Notes under the pieces: generated by a model
What the model was told of the DNA's origin: nothing
What the model saw: the letters and a program-made list of their open reading frames with translations, nothing else
Database searches by the model: none
Made by a program: the position numbers and the translations under genes
Source: Streptomyces sp. ACA25
GTDB lineage: Bacteria; Actinomycetota; Actinomycetes; Streptomycetales; Streptomycetaceae
Assembly (NCBI RefSeq): GCF_028200735.1
Contig: NZ_JAQKPV010000012.1
Span: 105,922 to 169,921, forward strand
Direction of reading: 5' to 3'
DNA: 64,000 nt
In this document: in pieces, positions 7,554-15,738 of the stretch
Numbering within the stretch: position 1 is the first letter of the stretch
Layout: each line of letters starts with the position of its first letter

Positions 7554-7596
7554 TCCAGCGGGGATGGACCCGTATTCGAGGAGGGCCCCCGACGCT
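7554..7596 (+). promoter_or_regulatory. SARP-type promoter for the monooxygenase gene
   Basis: Heptads TCCAGCG (7554), TGGACCC (7565) and TCGAGGA (7576), then 8 bp, then GACGCT at 7591-7596. Confidence 0.65.
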
Positions 7597-7638
7597 GGCC
7601 GGGCTGTGGAAAGTCCGTCATCACAGGAGGTCACGAGG

Positions 7639-8754
7639 ATGCTCACCGGCATACGAACGGACACCGGCCTGGTACCGGCCGCGGAGAGGACCGCCCTGCT
7701 GGCGGGCGGGTACGCGGCCGAGGCCGACCGGACGCGCGCACTGCACCCGGAGGTCGTCGAGGCGATCGCTGCCGACGGCTTCGCCCGGCACCTCGTCGCC
7801 TCCCGGTGGGGTGGCGCGGAGGGTTCCTTCGAGGACCTGACCCGCGCGGTCATCAGGGTCGGCGAGGGCTGTGCCGCCACGGCCTGGTGCGCCTCGCTGG
7901 CCGCCTACTCGGCCCGTATCGCGGCTCACCTGCCCGCAGAGGGACAGCGGCAGCTCTGGGGTGCCGGACCGGACACGGCCGTTGCCGCCGGTCTGATCCC
8001 TTCGGGGAAGGCCGTGCCGGCCGAGGGCGGATGGCGGCTCAGTGGCTCCTGGGGGTACGTCAGCGGGGTCGACTTCGCCGACTGGGTGCTGCTCTGTGCG
8101 GCGGCCGGGTCCGGGGAAGGACCGCCGGAGCTTCGGTTCCTCGCCGTCCCCCGGGGTGGCTTCACGGTGCGCCGCACCTGGGACAACACCGGCATGCGGG
8201 CGACCGGCAGCCACACGGTCACCGTGGAGGACGTACTGGTCCCCGAGGCACTGACCTTCGCCAGGCCGGAACTGCTCAGCGGCCGCAACGCCGGGTCGTC
8301 CCTGCCGGCCCACAACGTGCCCTTCCAGGCGCTCAGCGGCCTGACCTTCCTCGCTCCCGCCGTCGGGGCTGCCGCCGGTGCGCTTGCGGCCTGTGCTGCC
8401 ACCCTCACCGGCCGACGGCGCACCGAGACCGGCGAGACCAGGCTGGTCCACGCCTCCGGCCTGGTGCACGCCGCGCGGCACCTCGTCGAGGAGAACGCCA
8501 GGACGGCCGACCAGGGGCTGTTCAGCCCGCAGATCGTGGCGCGCAGTGAGCGCAACGCCGCCTGCGCGGCGCAGCTTCTGCAGGAGGCACTCGACTTGCT
8601 CGTGCGCGCCGGCGGTACGAGCGGGCTCACCGTGGGCGCGCCGCTGGAGCGCTTCTGGCGGGATGTCACCTCGGCGACGAGCCACGTCGCCCTCCAGTAC
8701 GGGACCTCTGCCGCCAGGAGTTACGCGGCTGTCCTGATCGGACCGCCGGAGTGA
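7639..8754 (+). CDS. Flavin-dependent monooxygenase, acyl-CoA dehydrogenase fold (ActVA-ORF5-like)
   Basis: A 371-residue protein with the acyl-CoA dehydrogenase fold in the group used as the oxygenase half of two-component flavin monooxygenases (ActVA-ORF5, HpaC-dependent types). Visible pieces are FARHLVASRWGGAEGSFEDL, the active-site region GEGCAATAWCASLAAY, GGWRLSGSWGYVSGVDFADW, DNTGMRATGSHTVTVEDVLV and the C-terminal helices. It probably hydroxylates an aromatic ring using reduced FMN from the reductase at 5458-5991. GGAGG stands upstream of the ATG at 7639. It is co-transcribed with the secreted protein gene 64 bases downstream. Confidence 0.8.
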   Translation: MLTGIRTDTGLVPAAERTALLAGGYAAEADRTRALHPEVVEAIAADGFARHLVASRWGGAEGSFEDLTRAVIRVGEGCAATAWCASLAAYSARIAAHLPAEGQRQLWGAGPDTAVAAGLIPSGKAVPAEGGWRLSGSWGYVSGVDFADWVLLCAAAGSGEGPPELRFLAVPRGGFTVRRTWDNTGMRATGSHTVTVEDVLVPEALTFARPELLSGRNAGSSLPAHNVPFQALSGLTFLAPAVGAAAGALAACAATLTGRRRTETGETRLVHASGLVHAARHLVEENARTADQGLFSPQIVARSERNAACAAQLLQEALDLLVRAGGTSGLTVGAPLERFWRDVTSATSHVALQYGTSAARSYAAVLIGPPE

Positions 8755-8818
8755 CCGGTTCCGCATCCGCGGCCGGCGCACCGGAAACACCGGACACACC
8801 CACAAGAAGGAGAAGGCC

Positions 8819-9319
8819 ATGACGGAAAAGGCATGTGGAATGGGCAGCAGACGGGGCAGAAGACTCCGGGCGCTGCTGGTCGCCGGAATGGTTGTCCTGG
8901 CCGCAGCGCCGATGACCACCTCGTCGGCGGTGCAGCAGGCGCCGTCCGCGCAGGCGCCCTCCGCGCACGCATCGAAGCTGTCCGCGGCGACCGGCAGCTG
9001 GTCGGCCGAGGTCAGCGTGGAAGGCATGGGCAGCCACCGGAGCACCTTGCACTTCACCCCCAACCACAGGGCTCTGGTCCTCCCCCCGGCCGGGCCGGGA
9101 GGAGGGACCTGGAAGCCCCAGGGACCCAACCGCTTCAGCTTCGCGGTGGTGGAGCCGATGATCGAGGACGACGGCACGTACGTCGGCTGGCTCGACATCA
9201 ACCAGCGTGCGGTCCTGAAGGGGGACACGTTCGTCAGCCGGGGGGTCACCCACATGTACGACGCCGACGATCAGCTCATCGTGAGTGTGCAGGTCACCAT
9301 CAACGGGACCCGCAACTGA
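8819..9319 (+). CDS. Secreted beta-rich protein, unknown function (copy A)
   Basis: A 166-residue protein with a signal peptide (RRGRRLRALLVAGMVVLAAA, cleavage in an Ala-rich stretch about residue 50). The mature part is short, rich in predicted beta strands, and includes GTWKPQGPNRFSFAVVE and DDGTYVGWLDI. It clearly resembles the other secreted protein at 16982-17476 across this stretch, so the two are paralogues. I do not know the family function; candidates are a small ligand-binding barrel (lipocalin-like) or an extracytoplasmic cyclase. It follows the monooxygenase in one operon with a GGAG ribosome site. Confidence 0.6.
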   Translation: MTEKACGMGSRRGRRLRALLVAGMVVLAAAPMTTSSAVQQAPSAQAPSAHASKLSAATGSWSAEVSVEGMGSHRSTLHFTPNHRALVLPPAGPGGGTWKPQGPNRFSFAVVEPMIEDDGTYVGWLDINQRAVLKGDTFVSRGVTHMYDADDQLIVSVQVTINGTRN

Positions 9320-9340
9320 GCCGGACCGTACGCGTATCCC

Positions 9341-9370
9341 GCCGCCCGCGGCCTTCCGGCCGCGGGCGGC
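9341..9370. terminator. Bidirectional hairpin between convergent genes
   Basis: Perfect 13-base stem GCCGCCCGCGGCC (9341-9353) with 9358-9370 and a TTCC loop, between the ends of the secreted protein gene and the ferredoxin reductase gene. Confidence 0.8.
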
Positions 9371-9380
9371 GCGCGCGGTG

Positions 9381-10625
9381 TCACACGGGCTGACGCTGGA
9401 ACGACTTCAGGTCGAAGCCCGGTGCGGCCACCGTCTCCGGGGAAAGCCCGGGGTCGCCGCCGGCGAGCAGCCGCCGGGTGATCATGTGATCGGCCGTGCG
9501 GTTCACCGACTCGGCACCCAGGAGTTGCTCACCGCGGAAGCAGAAGACGGAGAACCGCCCGGTGGACGGATGCCCGGTCATCACCCTCCGGTCGCTGCCC
9601 TGGGTGAGGCCGGCGATCTGGACGCGGGCGCCGTGCTGTTCCGTCCAGAACCAGGGCACGGCGCGGTACTGCTCCGGCTCGCCGCAGAGCACCGCGGCCA
9701 GGCAGCGCGCCTGGTCGGTGGCGTTCTGCACCGACTCCAGCCGCACCTGCCGCCGGGCGAAAGGGCTGGGGAAGCGCGCACAGTCCCCGATCGCGTGGAT
9801 TGCCGGATCGCTGGTGCGCAGCTGCCGGTCCACGAGGATGCCGTCACCGACTGCCAGCCCGGCCGCCGTGGCCAGCCCGGTCCGGGGCAGAACGCCGATC
9901 CCCACCAGTACCGGACCGGCGGGGAGCAGCGTCCGGTCGTCGAGTTCCACCGACCGGACCCGCCCCGCGGCGTCCCCGTGCAGTGCGACCACGTCCCGGC
10001 CCAGCATGATGCGGGTGCCCTGCCCGCGGTGCAGGGCGGTCAGGTGGTCGGACAGCGTGGGGCTCACGGCGCGCGCCATGACGCGCGGGCCCGCTTCGAC
10101 CACGGTGACCTGCTGCCCGAGGGCGCGGGCGGTCGCGGCGGCCTCCAGACCGATGAAGCCGCCCCCCACAACTACCAGCGGCAGCCCGTCGGCGAGCCCT
10201 TCCCGGAGGGTGGCGGCGTCGGTCAGCGTGTTCAGCCCCAGCACCCCGTCGAGACCGGCGCCGGGCACCGGCAACGGCCGGGGCCGTGCCCCGGTGGCCA
10301 GGACGAGCCGGTCGTACCGGAGCTGCCGTCCGGACGCGAGGGTCAGGCACTGGCCGTCGCGGTCGATGGCCGCCGCCGCGTCGCCGAGCACCAGCTCGAT
10401 GTCCTGGTCGGCGTAGAAGGAAGCGGGGCGCAGCAGCAGGTCCGCCGTGCCCGTCCCGCCCGCGAGATACCCCTTCGACAGGGGTGGCCGCTGATAGGGG
10501 AGTGGTTCCTCCGCCCCCACCAGGGTGACGGAGCCGGTGAACCCGCGCGCGCGCAGCTCCGCCGCGGCGGTGGCGCCGGCCTGACCGGCGCCGGCGATGA
10601 CCACCTGCCGGGTGGCGGCGGCCAT
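9381..10625 (-). CDS. NAD(P)H-ferredoxin reductase (putidaredoxin reductase type)
   Basis: A 414-residue FAD enzyme that passes electrons from NAD(P)H to the ferredoxin encoded just upstream. The N-terminal FAD motif is VVIAGAGQAGATAA, followed by PYQRPPLSKGYLAGG, the NAD(P)H motif VVVGGGFIGLEAAA, and the late FAD motif IHAIGDCARFP, then a reductase C-terminal domain. The ATG at 10625 overlaps the ferredoxin stop by one base (TGATG). Third gene of the P450-ferredoxin-reductase operon, so this cluster carries its own full P450 electron chain. Confidence 0.9.
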   Translation of the reverse strand: MAAATRQVVIAGAGQAGATAAAELRARGFTGSVTLVGAEEPLPYQRPPLSKGYLAGGTGTADLLLRPASFYADQDIELVLGDAAAAIDRDGQCLTLASGRQLRYDRLVLATGARPRPLPVPGAGLDGVLGLNTLTDAATLREGLADGLPLVVVGGGFIGLEAAATARALGQQVTVVEAGPRVMARAVSPTLSDHLTALHRGQGTRIMLGRDVVALHGDAAGRVRSVELDDRTLLPAGPVLVGIGVLPRTGLATAAGLAVGDGILVDRQLRTSDPAIHAIGDCARFPSPFARRQVRLESVQNATDQARCLAAVLCGEPEQYRAVPWFWTEQHGARVQIAGLTQGSDRRVMTGHPSTGRFSVFCFRGEQLLGAESVNRTADHMITRRLLAGGDPGLSPETVAAPGFDLKSFQRQPV

Positions 10626-10948
10626 CAGAGCTGAGTCTCCGGCAGGTGAACGACCAGACCGTCGATCTCGTCGGAGACCGGCAGCTGGCAGCTCAGCCGG
10701 CTGGTGTCCCGCCGGGGACTGGCGGTGCCGTACAGCACGTCGTCCTCCACCTCGTCCATGGGCGGCAGCGGCAGCGTGTTGTGTGCGTCGATGTAGACGT
10801 GGCACGTGCCGCACTGGGCGGAGCCGCCGCACTGGGCCACGATGCCTTCGACCGCGTGGGTCTTCGCCCCGCGCATGACGGTGTTCGGGGTGCTGACGTC
10901 GACGACGGTCTCGCTGCCGTTCGCATGCTTGTAAATGATCTTTGCCAT
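10625..10948 (-). CDS. 2Fe-2S ferredoxin (putidaredoxin type)
   Basis: A 107-residue [2Fe-2S] ferredoxin with the vertebrate/putidaredoxin pattern: Cys residues in AQCGGSAQCGTCHVYID and a fourth in SRLSCQLPV. It should carry electrons between the adjacent reductase and the P450. The start at 10948 (MAKIIYKHANGSE) matches the family. It lies 34 bases after the P450 gene. Actinobacterial P450s more often pair with 3Fe-4S ferredoxins, so the 2Fe-2S choice is notable. Confidence 0.92.
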   Translation of the reverse strand: MAKIIYKHANGSETVVDVSTPNTVMRGAKTHAVEGIVAQCGGSAQCGTCHVYIDAHNTLPLPPMDEVEDDVLYGTASPRRDTSRLSCQLPVSDEIDGLVVHLPETQL

Positions 10949-10982
10949 GAGCGCTCTCCTCCTGAGTCTTGGCGGGCCACTG

Positions 10983-12191
10983 TCACCAGGTGACCGGCAG
11001 TTCCCAGAGTCCGTAGATGACCGCTCCTTCTTTGCGCGGGATCTCCTCGAAGGGCTTGGCGAGCCGCAGGGTCGGGATGCGCTGGAAGAGCTTGCTCCAC
11101 ACGATCTCCAGCTCCAGGCGGGCCAGGTCCGCGCCGATGCAGTGGTGCACCCCGTGCCCGAAGCCGAGGTGCTTGCGGCTGCCGCGGCTGATGTCGAGCT
11201 TCTCGGGCTCGGGGAAGACCTCGGGGTCGCGGTTGCCGGCCAGGCCCAGGCAGAGAATGCCGTCGCCCTTACGGATCACCTGGCCGCCGATCTCGATGTC
11301 CTCCAGCGCCACTCGTGGGATGGCCGTGTCGCCGATGGTCGCGATCCGCACCAGCTCCTCCACCGCGGGCCGCACGAGGGAGGGGTCGGCCTTGAGCAGC
11401 TCCAGCTGGTCGGGGTTCTCCAGCAGGCAGGCGGTGCCGAGCGATATCTGGCTGGCGGTGGTCTCGTGGCCGCCGTTCATCAGCAGCCGGACCATGTTGA
11501 ACAGGTCGCGGTCGCTGTACTCCTCCCCGGATTCCCGGTAGTCCGCCATCGCCCTGCTGAGAAGGTCCTCGCCGGGCTCCTGCTCCTTGATCCTGATCAG
11601 CTTCTCGACGTAGGCGTTGACCTCGACGATCGCGGCCTGCCGCTCCTCGGCCGAGCTGTGGCCGCCCAGCAGGGCGGTGCCGTGCTTGATGAAGAACTCG
11701 TGCTCGTCCTGCGGGATGCCGAGCAGCTCGCAGATCACCGTCATGGGCACGGACAGGGAGAACACCCGGTGCATGTCCACCGGCCCCTCCATGGCGAGCA
11801 TCGTGTCGATGTGCTGGTCGACGATCTCCTCGATACGGGGGCGCAGCCGCTGCACCTGCCGGTGAGTGAAGGTGAGGGCGGCCTTGCGGCGCGTCTTGGT
11901 GTGCTCGGCGCCGTCGTAGCCGATGAACGAGGTCTCGGTGCGGAACTCGGGCGGGGCGATGAAGTAGAAGGGGAAGTTGGCGTGTTTCCGGGAGGCGCTC
12001 ACCCGGGGATCGGTGAGCAGGTCCCGGATGGTCTGATAGCCCGTCACGGTCCAGATCCGCAGCCCCGACCCCCTCAGGGTGACCTGTGAAACGTCCTGTT
12101 CGCGCATCTCCGTGTACTCCTCGGGAGTGCTGAACGGGCATTTCCTCGCGTAGGGGAACGTCACGTCGGTCTCCGCAGCCTGCACGGTCAT
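10983..12191 (-). CDS. Cytochrome P450
   Basis: A 402-residue P450. I-helix LLMNGGHETTASQ, K-helix EELVR, and the heme-binding loop LGFGHGVHHCIGADLARLE with the ligand Cys. The I-helix has Gly where many bacterial P450s have Ala before GHETT. The length and the lack of a membrane segment fit a soluble bacterial enzyme. Its own 2Fe-2S ferredoxin and reductase follow in the same operon, and a three-heptad SARP-type box stands upstream. A tailoring oxidation of the polyketide (hydroxylation, epoxidation or coupling) is likely; the substrate cannot be read from sequence. Confidence 0.92.
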   Translation of the reverse strand: MTVQAAETDVTFPYARKCPFSTPEEYTEMREQDVSQVTLRGSGLRIWTVTGYQTIRDLLTDPRVSASRKHANFPFYFIAPPEFRTETSFIGYDGAEHTKTRRKAALTFTHRQVQRLRPRIEEIVDQHIDTMLAMEGPVDMHRVFSLSVPMTVICELLGIPQDEHEFFIKHGTALLGGHSSAEERQAAIVEVNAYVEKLIRIKEQEPGEDLLSRAMADYRESGEEYSDRDLFNMVRLLMNGGHETTASQISLGTACLLENPDQLELLKADPSLVRPAVEELVRIATIGDTAIPRVALEDIEIGGQVIRKGDGILCLGLAGNRDPEVFPEPEKLDISRGSRKHLGFGHGVHHCIGADLARLELEIVWSKLFQRIPTLRLAKPFEEIPRKEGAVIYGLWELPVTW

Positions 12192-12227
12192 GGGTCTTCC
12201 CTCTCCTCGGCGTGGAACGACGTGCCC

Positions 12228-12270
12228 ACGGTCCCGCGGTGCTCTGGACGCGTCGTTGAATCCCGCTCAA
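12228..12270 (-). promoter_or_regulatory. SARP-type promoter for the P450 operon
   Basis: Read on the minus strand: heptads TTGAGCG (12270), TCAACGA (12259) and TCCAGAG (12248), then 8 bp, then GACCGT (12233-12228). Confidence 0.6.
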
Positions 12271-12318
12271 GGCCCCGGCCGGGCCCTGACTCCGTGGGTG
12301 CGGGCACGGAGGGGTGCG

Positions 12319-12378
12319 ACGCGCGGGCGTGCCGAAGGGGCACCGGAGACCCGGTGCCCCTTCGGCACGCCCGCGCGT
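12319..12378. terminator. 28-bp perfect hairpin after the transporter operon
   Basis: Arms 12319-12346 and 12351-12378 are perfect reverse complements, with the loop AGAC. It lies 8 bases past the stop of the transporter permease and upstream of the P450 promoter, so it insulates the two same-strand operons. Confidence 0.85.
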
Positions 12379-12385
12379 ACCCGAG

Positions 12386-13195
12386 TCAGCGGCTCACCGC
12401 CTTCTGGTAGCGGTGGATGGCCAGCGGAACGAACACGATCAGCAGGACGGCGATCCACAGCAGGGACGCCGGCACCGCGTTCTGCAGGGGCCAGGCCTCC
12501 GACTGGACGGCTGCCGCCTGCGGCGCCGTGTTGCCGAACAGCTCCCGGCTCGCCTGCACCACCGCGGAGATGGGGTTCCACTCCGCCATCACCCGCAGCG
12601 GGCCCGGCAGACCCTCGGTGGGGACGAAGGCGTTGGAGATGAAGGTCAGCGGGAGGATGGTCATGAGAATGACGTTGGCAAGCACCTCGGTGGAGCGCAC
12701 CATCAGGCCGACGACGGCCATCAGCCAGGAAGCGGCATAGGCGAAGAGGAACAGCAGGGCGAAGCCCATGACGGCGTCGAGCGCCGAGGAGCGGATGCGC
12801 CAGCCGACGAGCAGGCCGGTGATCGCCATGACGGTGAGCACGATGACGTTGTTGATCAGGTCGCTGGTGGTGCGTCCGACGAGTACCGCGGACTGGGAGA
12901 TCGGCAGGGACCGGAAGCGGTCCACGACCCCCTTCTTGAGGTCGTCCGCCAGACCGACGGCCGTGTTCGAGGCCGTGAAGAGCATGCTCTGGACGAGGAT
13001 GCCCGCGATCAGATACTCACGGTAGCCCGACCCGGGGACATCGATCGCACTGCCGAACACATAGGCGAACAGCAGGATGAAGACGATCGGCGCGACAGTC
13101 GAGGAAACCAGAACATCCGGCACCCGCTGATTCTTGATGACGTTCCGACGGGCGATGACCGCTCCGTCACCGAGTGCTTGGGTCAGGGCGGTCAC
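12386..13195 (-). CDS. ABC-2 type permease (DrrB-like drug exporter subunit)
   Basis: A 269-residue ABC-2 family membrane protein with about six hydrophobic segments and the family pattern: VAPIVFILLFAYVFG, then a central LPISQSAVLVGRTTSDLINN and a late MTILPLTFISNAFVP followed by a WNPISAVVQASRELFG tail. DrrB-type permeases form efflux pumps for aromatic polyketides such as daunorubicin. The ATG at 13195 overlaps the ATPase stop by four bases. Export of, and self-resistance to, the cluster product is the likely role. Confidence 0.88.
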   Translation of the reverse strand: MTALTQALGDGAVIARRNVIKNQRVPDVLVSSTVAPIVFILLFAYVFGSAIDVPGSGYREYLIAGILVQSMLFTASNTAVGLADDLKKGVVDRFRSLPISQSAVLVGRTTSDLINNVIVLTVMAITGLLVGWRIRSSALDAVMGFALLFLFAYAASWLMAVVGLMVRSTEVLANVILMTILPLTFISNAFVPTEGLPGPLRVMAEWNPISAVVQASRELFGNTAPQAAAVQSEAWPLQNAVPASLLWIAVLLIVFVPLAIHRYQKAVSR

Positions 13196-14217
13196 GCTAC
13201 CGTCTCCTTCGTGCGCTGGTCCTGTGCGGCTGTTTCCGGGCGCGCTTCGGCTGCCGGCAGGGCGGAGTCCTCCGGCGGCGGGGCGTCGGTCCCGGTGAGG
13301 GCGAGGAACACCTCGTCGAGAGTCGGCCGGCGCAGCTGGACGTCCACCACCCGCACCGCCGCCCCGTCGAGGCAGCGGACGCCGGCGAGCAGCGCCTCGG
13401 CGCCGTCCGTGACGGGCACCGAGATCCGCCTGGAGCCTTCCTCCACGGTGATGTCCCCGGCCGCCAACGGGGCGAGCGCGGACCGGGCCGCGTCCAGCGG
13501 GGCGTCCGGCCCCAGGGTGAACTGCAGCCGCTCACCTCCCACCTGCTCCTTGAGCCGGTCGGGGGTGCCCTCGGCGATGACCCTGCCGTGGTCGATCACC
13601 GCGATCCGGTCCGCGAGCTGGTCGGCCTCCTCCAGGTACTGCGTGGTCAGCAGCAGCGTGCTCCCCTGGGCGACCAGATCGGTGATGACCTTCCACATGG
13701 TGATCCGGCTGCGCGGGTCCAGTCCGGTCGTCGGCTCGTCCAGGAACAGCACCGACGGCTTGGCGACCAGCGCGCAGGCGAGGTCGACACGACGGCGCAT
13801 GCCTCCCGAATAGCCCTTCACCGGCCGGTTCGCGGCCTCCGCCAGATCGAACTGCTCCAGCAGTTCGTCCGTGCGTGCCTGCGCCCTGCGCCGGCCCAGG
13901 TGGTAGAGACGGCCCACCATGGTGAGATTCTCCCGGGCGGTCAGGTCCTCGTCGACGGCCGCGTACTGACCGGAGAGACCGATGCGGGTCCGCAGCGCCC
14001 GGGCGTCGGCGGACACGTCCAGACCGTCGACGGTCGCCCGGCCCTGGTCGGGCTGAAGGAGGGTGGCGAGCACCCGCACGGTGGTGGTCTTGCCGGCCCC
14101 GTTCGGGCCGAGCAGGCCCATGACCGAACCCTCCTCGACCGTGAGGCTGAGCCCGTCCAGAGCGGTGACCGCGCCGAATCGCTTCACCAGGCCCTCTGCG
14201 ACGATGGCTGCTGCCAT
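13192..14217 (-). CDS. ABC transporter ATPase (DrrA-like drug exporter subunit)
   Basis: A 341-residue nucleotide-binding subunit with Walker A GPNGAGKTT, signature YSGGMRRRVDLA, Walker B VLFLDEPTTGLD and the DrrA C-terminal region after a TTQYLEEADQLADR stretch. This longer DrrA form is typical of antibiotic exporters. The ATG at 14217 has AAGGAG upstream. It is followed by the permease with a four-base overlap. A SARP-type box lies about 100 bases upstream. Confidence 0.9.
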   Translation of the reverse strand: MAAAIVAEGLVKRFGAVTALDGLSLTVEEGSVMGLLGPNGAGKTTTVRVLATLLQPDQGRATVDGLDVSADARALRTRIGLSGQYAAVDEDLTARENLTMVGRLYHLGRRRAQARTDELLEQFDLAEAANRPVKGYSGGMRRRVDLACALVAKPSVLFLDEPTTGLDPRSRITMWKVITDLVAQGSTLLLTTQYLEEADQLADRIAVIDHGRVIAEGTPDRLKEQVGGERLQFTLGPDAPLDAARSALAPLAAGDITVEEGSRRISVPVTDGAEALLAGVRCLDGAAVRVVDVQLRRPTLDEVFLALTGTDAPPPEDSALPAAEARPETAAQDQRTKETVA

Positions 14218-14320
14218 AGTTGTCTCCTTCATCCTCGATGCGGCTCGCGCATGACTGCGGCTCGCTCGTGAGTCGACCGGGCGCCGGTCGCGAGGCTGGC
14301 CCGGGCGGTACTGGGGCAGC

Positions 14321-14363
14321 AGTCTCCCCGCCGGTACTCGAATCGGCGTGGAACCCACCTGGA
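14321..14363 (-). promoter_or_regulatory. SARP-type promoter for the drug exporter
   Basis: Read on the minus strand: heptads TCCAGGT (14363), TCCACGC (14352) and TCGAGTA (14341), then 8 bp, then GAGACT (14326-14321). Confidence 0.65.
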
Positions 14364-14427
14364 GCGGCCGCGGGCAGGCGCGGAAGCCCCCGGGCAGGAG
14401 GGAGCGCCCCCGGGCTCCGACGCGGAC

Positions 14428-14492
14428 TCGAGGCGTAACCCGGGCCGGCACGAGTCGGACTCCGGCGCTCCTCCGAGTGCGGCCCGCACGCT
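14428..14492 (+). promoter_or_regulatory. Possible SARP-type promoter for the CoA-transferase gene
   Basis: TCGAGGC (14428), ACGAGTC (14450) and TCCGAGT (14472) are spaced by 22 bp, with weaker heptads in the 11-bp register between them. Eight bases later is CACGCT (14487-14492). That puts the transcript start about at the ATG (14499), which has no ribosome site, so a leaderless message is possible. Confidence 0.4.
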
Positions 14493-14498
14493 CGCCGG

Positions 14499-15680
14499 AT
14501 GACTACTGCTGGGGAGAATGGCGGGCCGCTCGGCGGCCTCCGGGTCGTCGAGCTGGCCGGTATCGGTCCGGCACCCTATGCCTGCATGGTGCTGGCAGAT
14601 CTGGGAGCCGAGGTGATCAGGGTGGACCGGGCCGACGGCGCCCGCTCGTTCGCCGACTGGCACGAGATCCTGGACCGCGGCCGCCGTTCGGTGGCGCTGG
14701 ACCTGAAGCAGCCCGCCGGCGCGGAGGCCCTGCTCCGGCTGACCGACGGCGCCGATGTGCTGGTCGAGGGTTTCCGGCCCGGAGTCGCCGAGCGGCTGGG
14801 TATCGGCCCGGCGGACTGCCGGGACCGGAATCCGCGTCTGGTGTACGCCCGGATGACGGGCTGGGGACAGGACGGGCCGCTTGCCGCGGAACCCGGTCAC
14901 GACATCAACTACATCGCGCTCACCGGGGTGCTGGACGCCATCGGGCAGCAGGGCGGGCCGCCGGTGCCCCCGCTCAACCTCCTGGGCGACTTCGCGGGTG
15001 GGGGCATGCTGCTGGTCGGCGGAGTCCTGGCGGCCCTCTACGAGCGGCAGCGGTCCGGGCTCGGGCAGGTCGTGGACGCGGCGATCGTGGACGGCGCTGC
15101 CTCCCTCACCGGGATGCTGCTGGGGATGACCCGGGCGGGTCAGTGGACGGCCGGCCGGGGCGGCAACCTGCTGGACGGCGGTGCCCCTTTCTATGACGTG
15201 TACGCCTGCGCGGACGGCCGTTTCGTCGCCGTGGGGGCACTGGAGGACCGCTTCTACGAGGAGTTGCTCGACGGTCTCGGCCTCTGCGCGCACGAGCTTC
15301 CTGACCGGGACCTCCCCGCGGACTGGCCGGCCCTGCGGCAGCTCTTCGCCGGGTGCTTCGCCACGCGGACCCGCGACGAGTGGGCCGAGCATTTCCGTGG
15401 CACCGGGGGCTGTGTCACCCCCGTCCTCAGCGTCACGGAGTCCGCGGAGCACCCGCACCACCGGATGCGGGGAACCTTCCTGACGGCCTCTGTGGACCCG
15501 GGTGCCGAAGCACCGCAGCCCGCTCCGGCCCCGCGGTTCGACCGCACGTCTCCGGGGCGCCCCGCTCCGGCTCCCACCACGGGGGCACACACCCGGGAGG
15601 TGCTGACCGGTATCTGCGGTTTCACGGAGCCGGAGGTCGAGCGGCTCCTCGCCTCGGGGGCGGCTCGACCGGCTCTGTAG
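14499..15680 (+). CDS. Family III CoA-transferase / alpha-methylacyl-CoA racemase-like
   Basis: A 393-residue CaiB/BaiF-family protein. Typical opening GPLGGLRVVELAGIGPAPYA, then VLADLGAEVIRVDR, LVEGFRPGVAERLG, and the region GDFAGGGMLLVGGVLAAL that holds the catalytic Asp of the family. The family contains both CoA-transferases and alpha-methylacyl-CoA racemases; the PAPYACMVLADLGAEV pattern leans to the racemase side. If so, it could epimerise a 2-methyl-branched acyl-CoA, which would fit a branched starter unit made from the citramalate route. No ribosome site precedes the ATG. The epoxide hydrolase gene follows after 58 bases. Confidence 0.8.
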   Translation: MTTAGENGGPLGGLRVVELAGIGPAPYACMVLADLGAEVIRVDRADGARSFADWHEILDRGRRSVALDLKQPAGAEALLRLTDGADVLVEGFRPGVAERLGIGPADCRDRNPRLVYARMTGWGQDGPLAAEPGHDINYIALTGVLDAIGQQGGPPVPPLNLLGDFAGGGMLLVGGVLAALYERQRSGLGQVVDAAIVDGAASLTGMLLGMTRAGQWTAGRGGNLLDGGAPFYDVYACADGRFVAVGALEDRFYEELLDGLGLCAHELPDRDLPADWPALRQLFAGCFATRTRDEWAEHFRGTGGCVTPVLSVTESAEHPHHRMRGTFLTASVDPGAEAPQPAPAPRFDRTSPGRPAPAPTTGAHTREVLTGICGFTEPEVERLLASGAARPAL

Positions 15681-15738
15681 ACCCTCTTCCTAGCCTGCAG
15701 CGGAACCGAGCGACACCGTGCGCGGGAGGAGAACACCA

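Noticed and set aside
7621..9255. A 544-residue minus-strand frame opposite the monooxygenase and secreted protein genes
   Set aside because: It has no recognisable domain, low-complexity composition, and is explained by the third-position GC pattern of the plus-strand genes.
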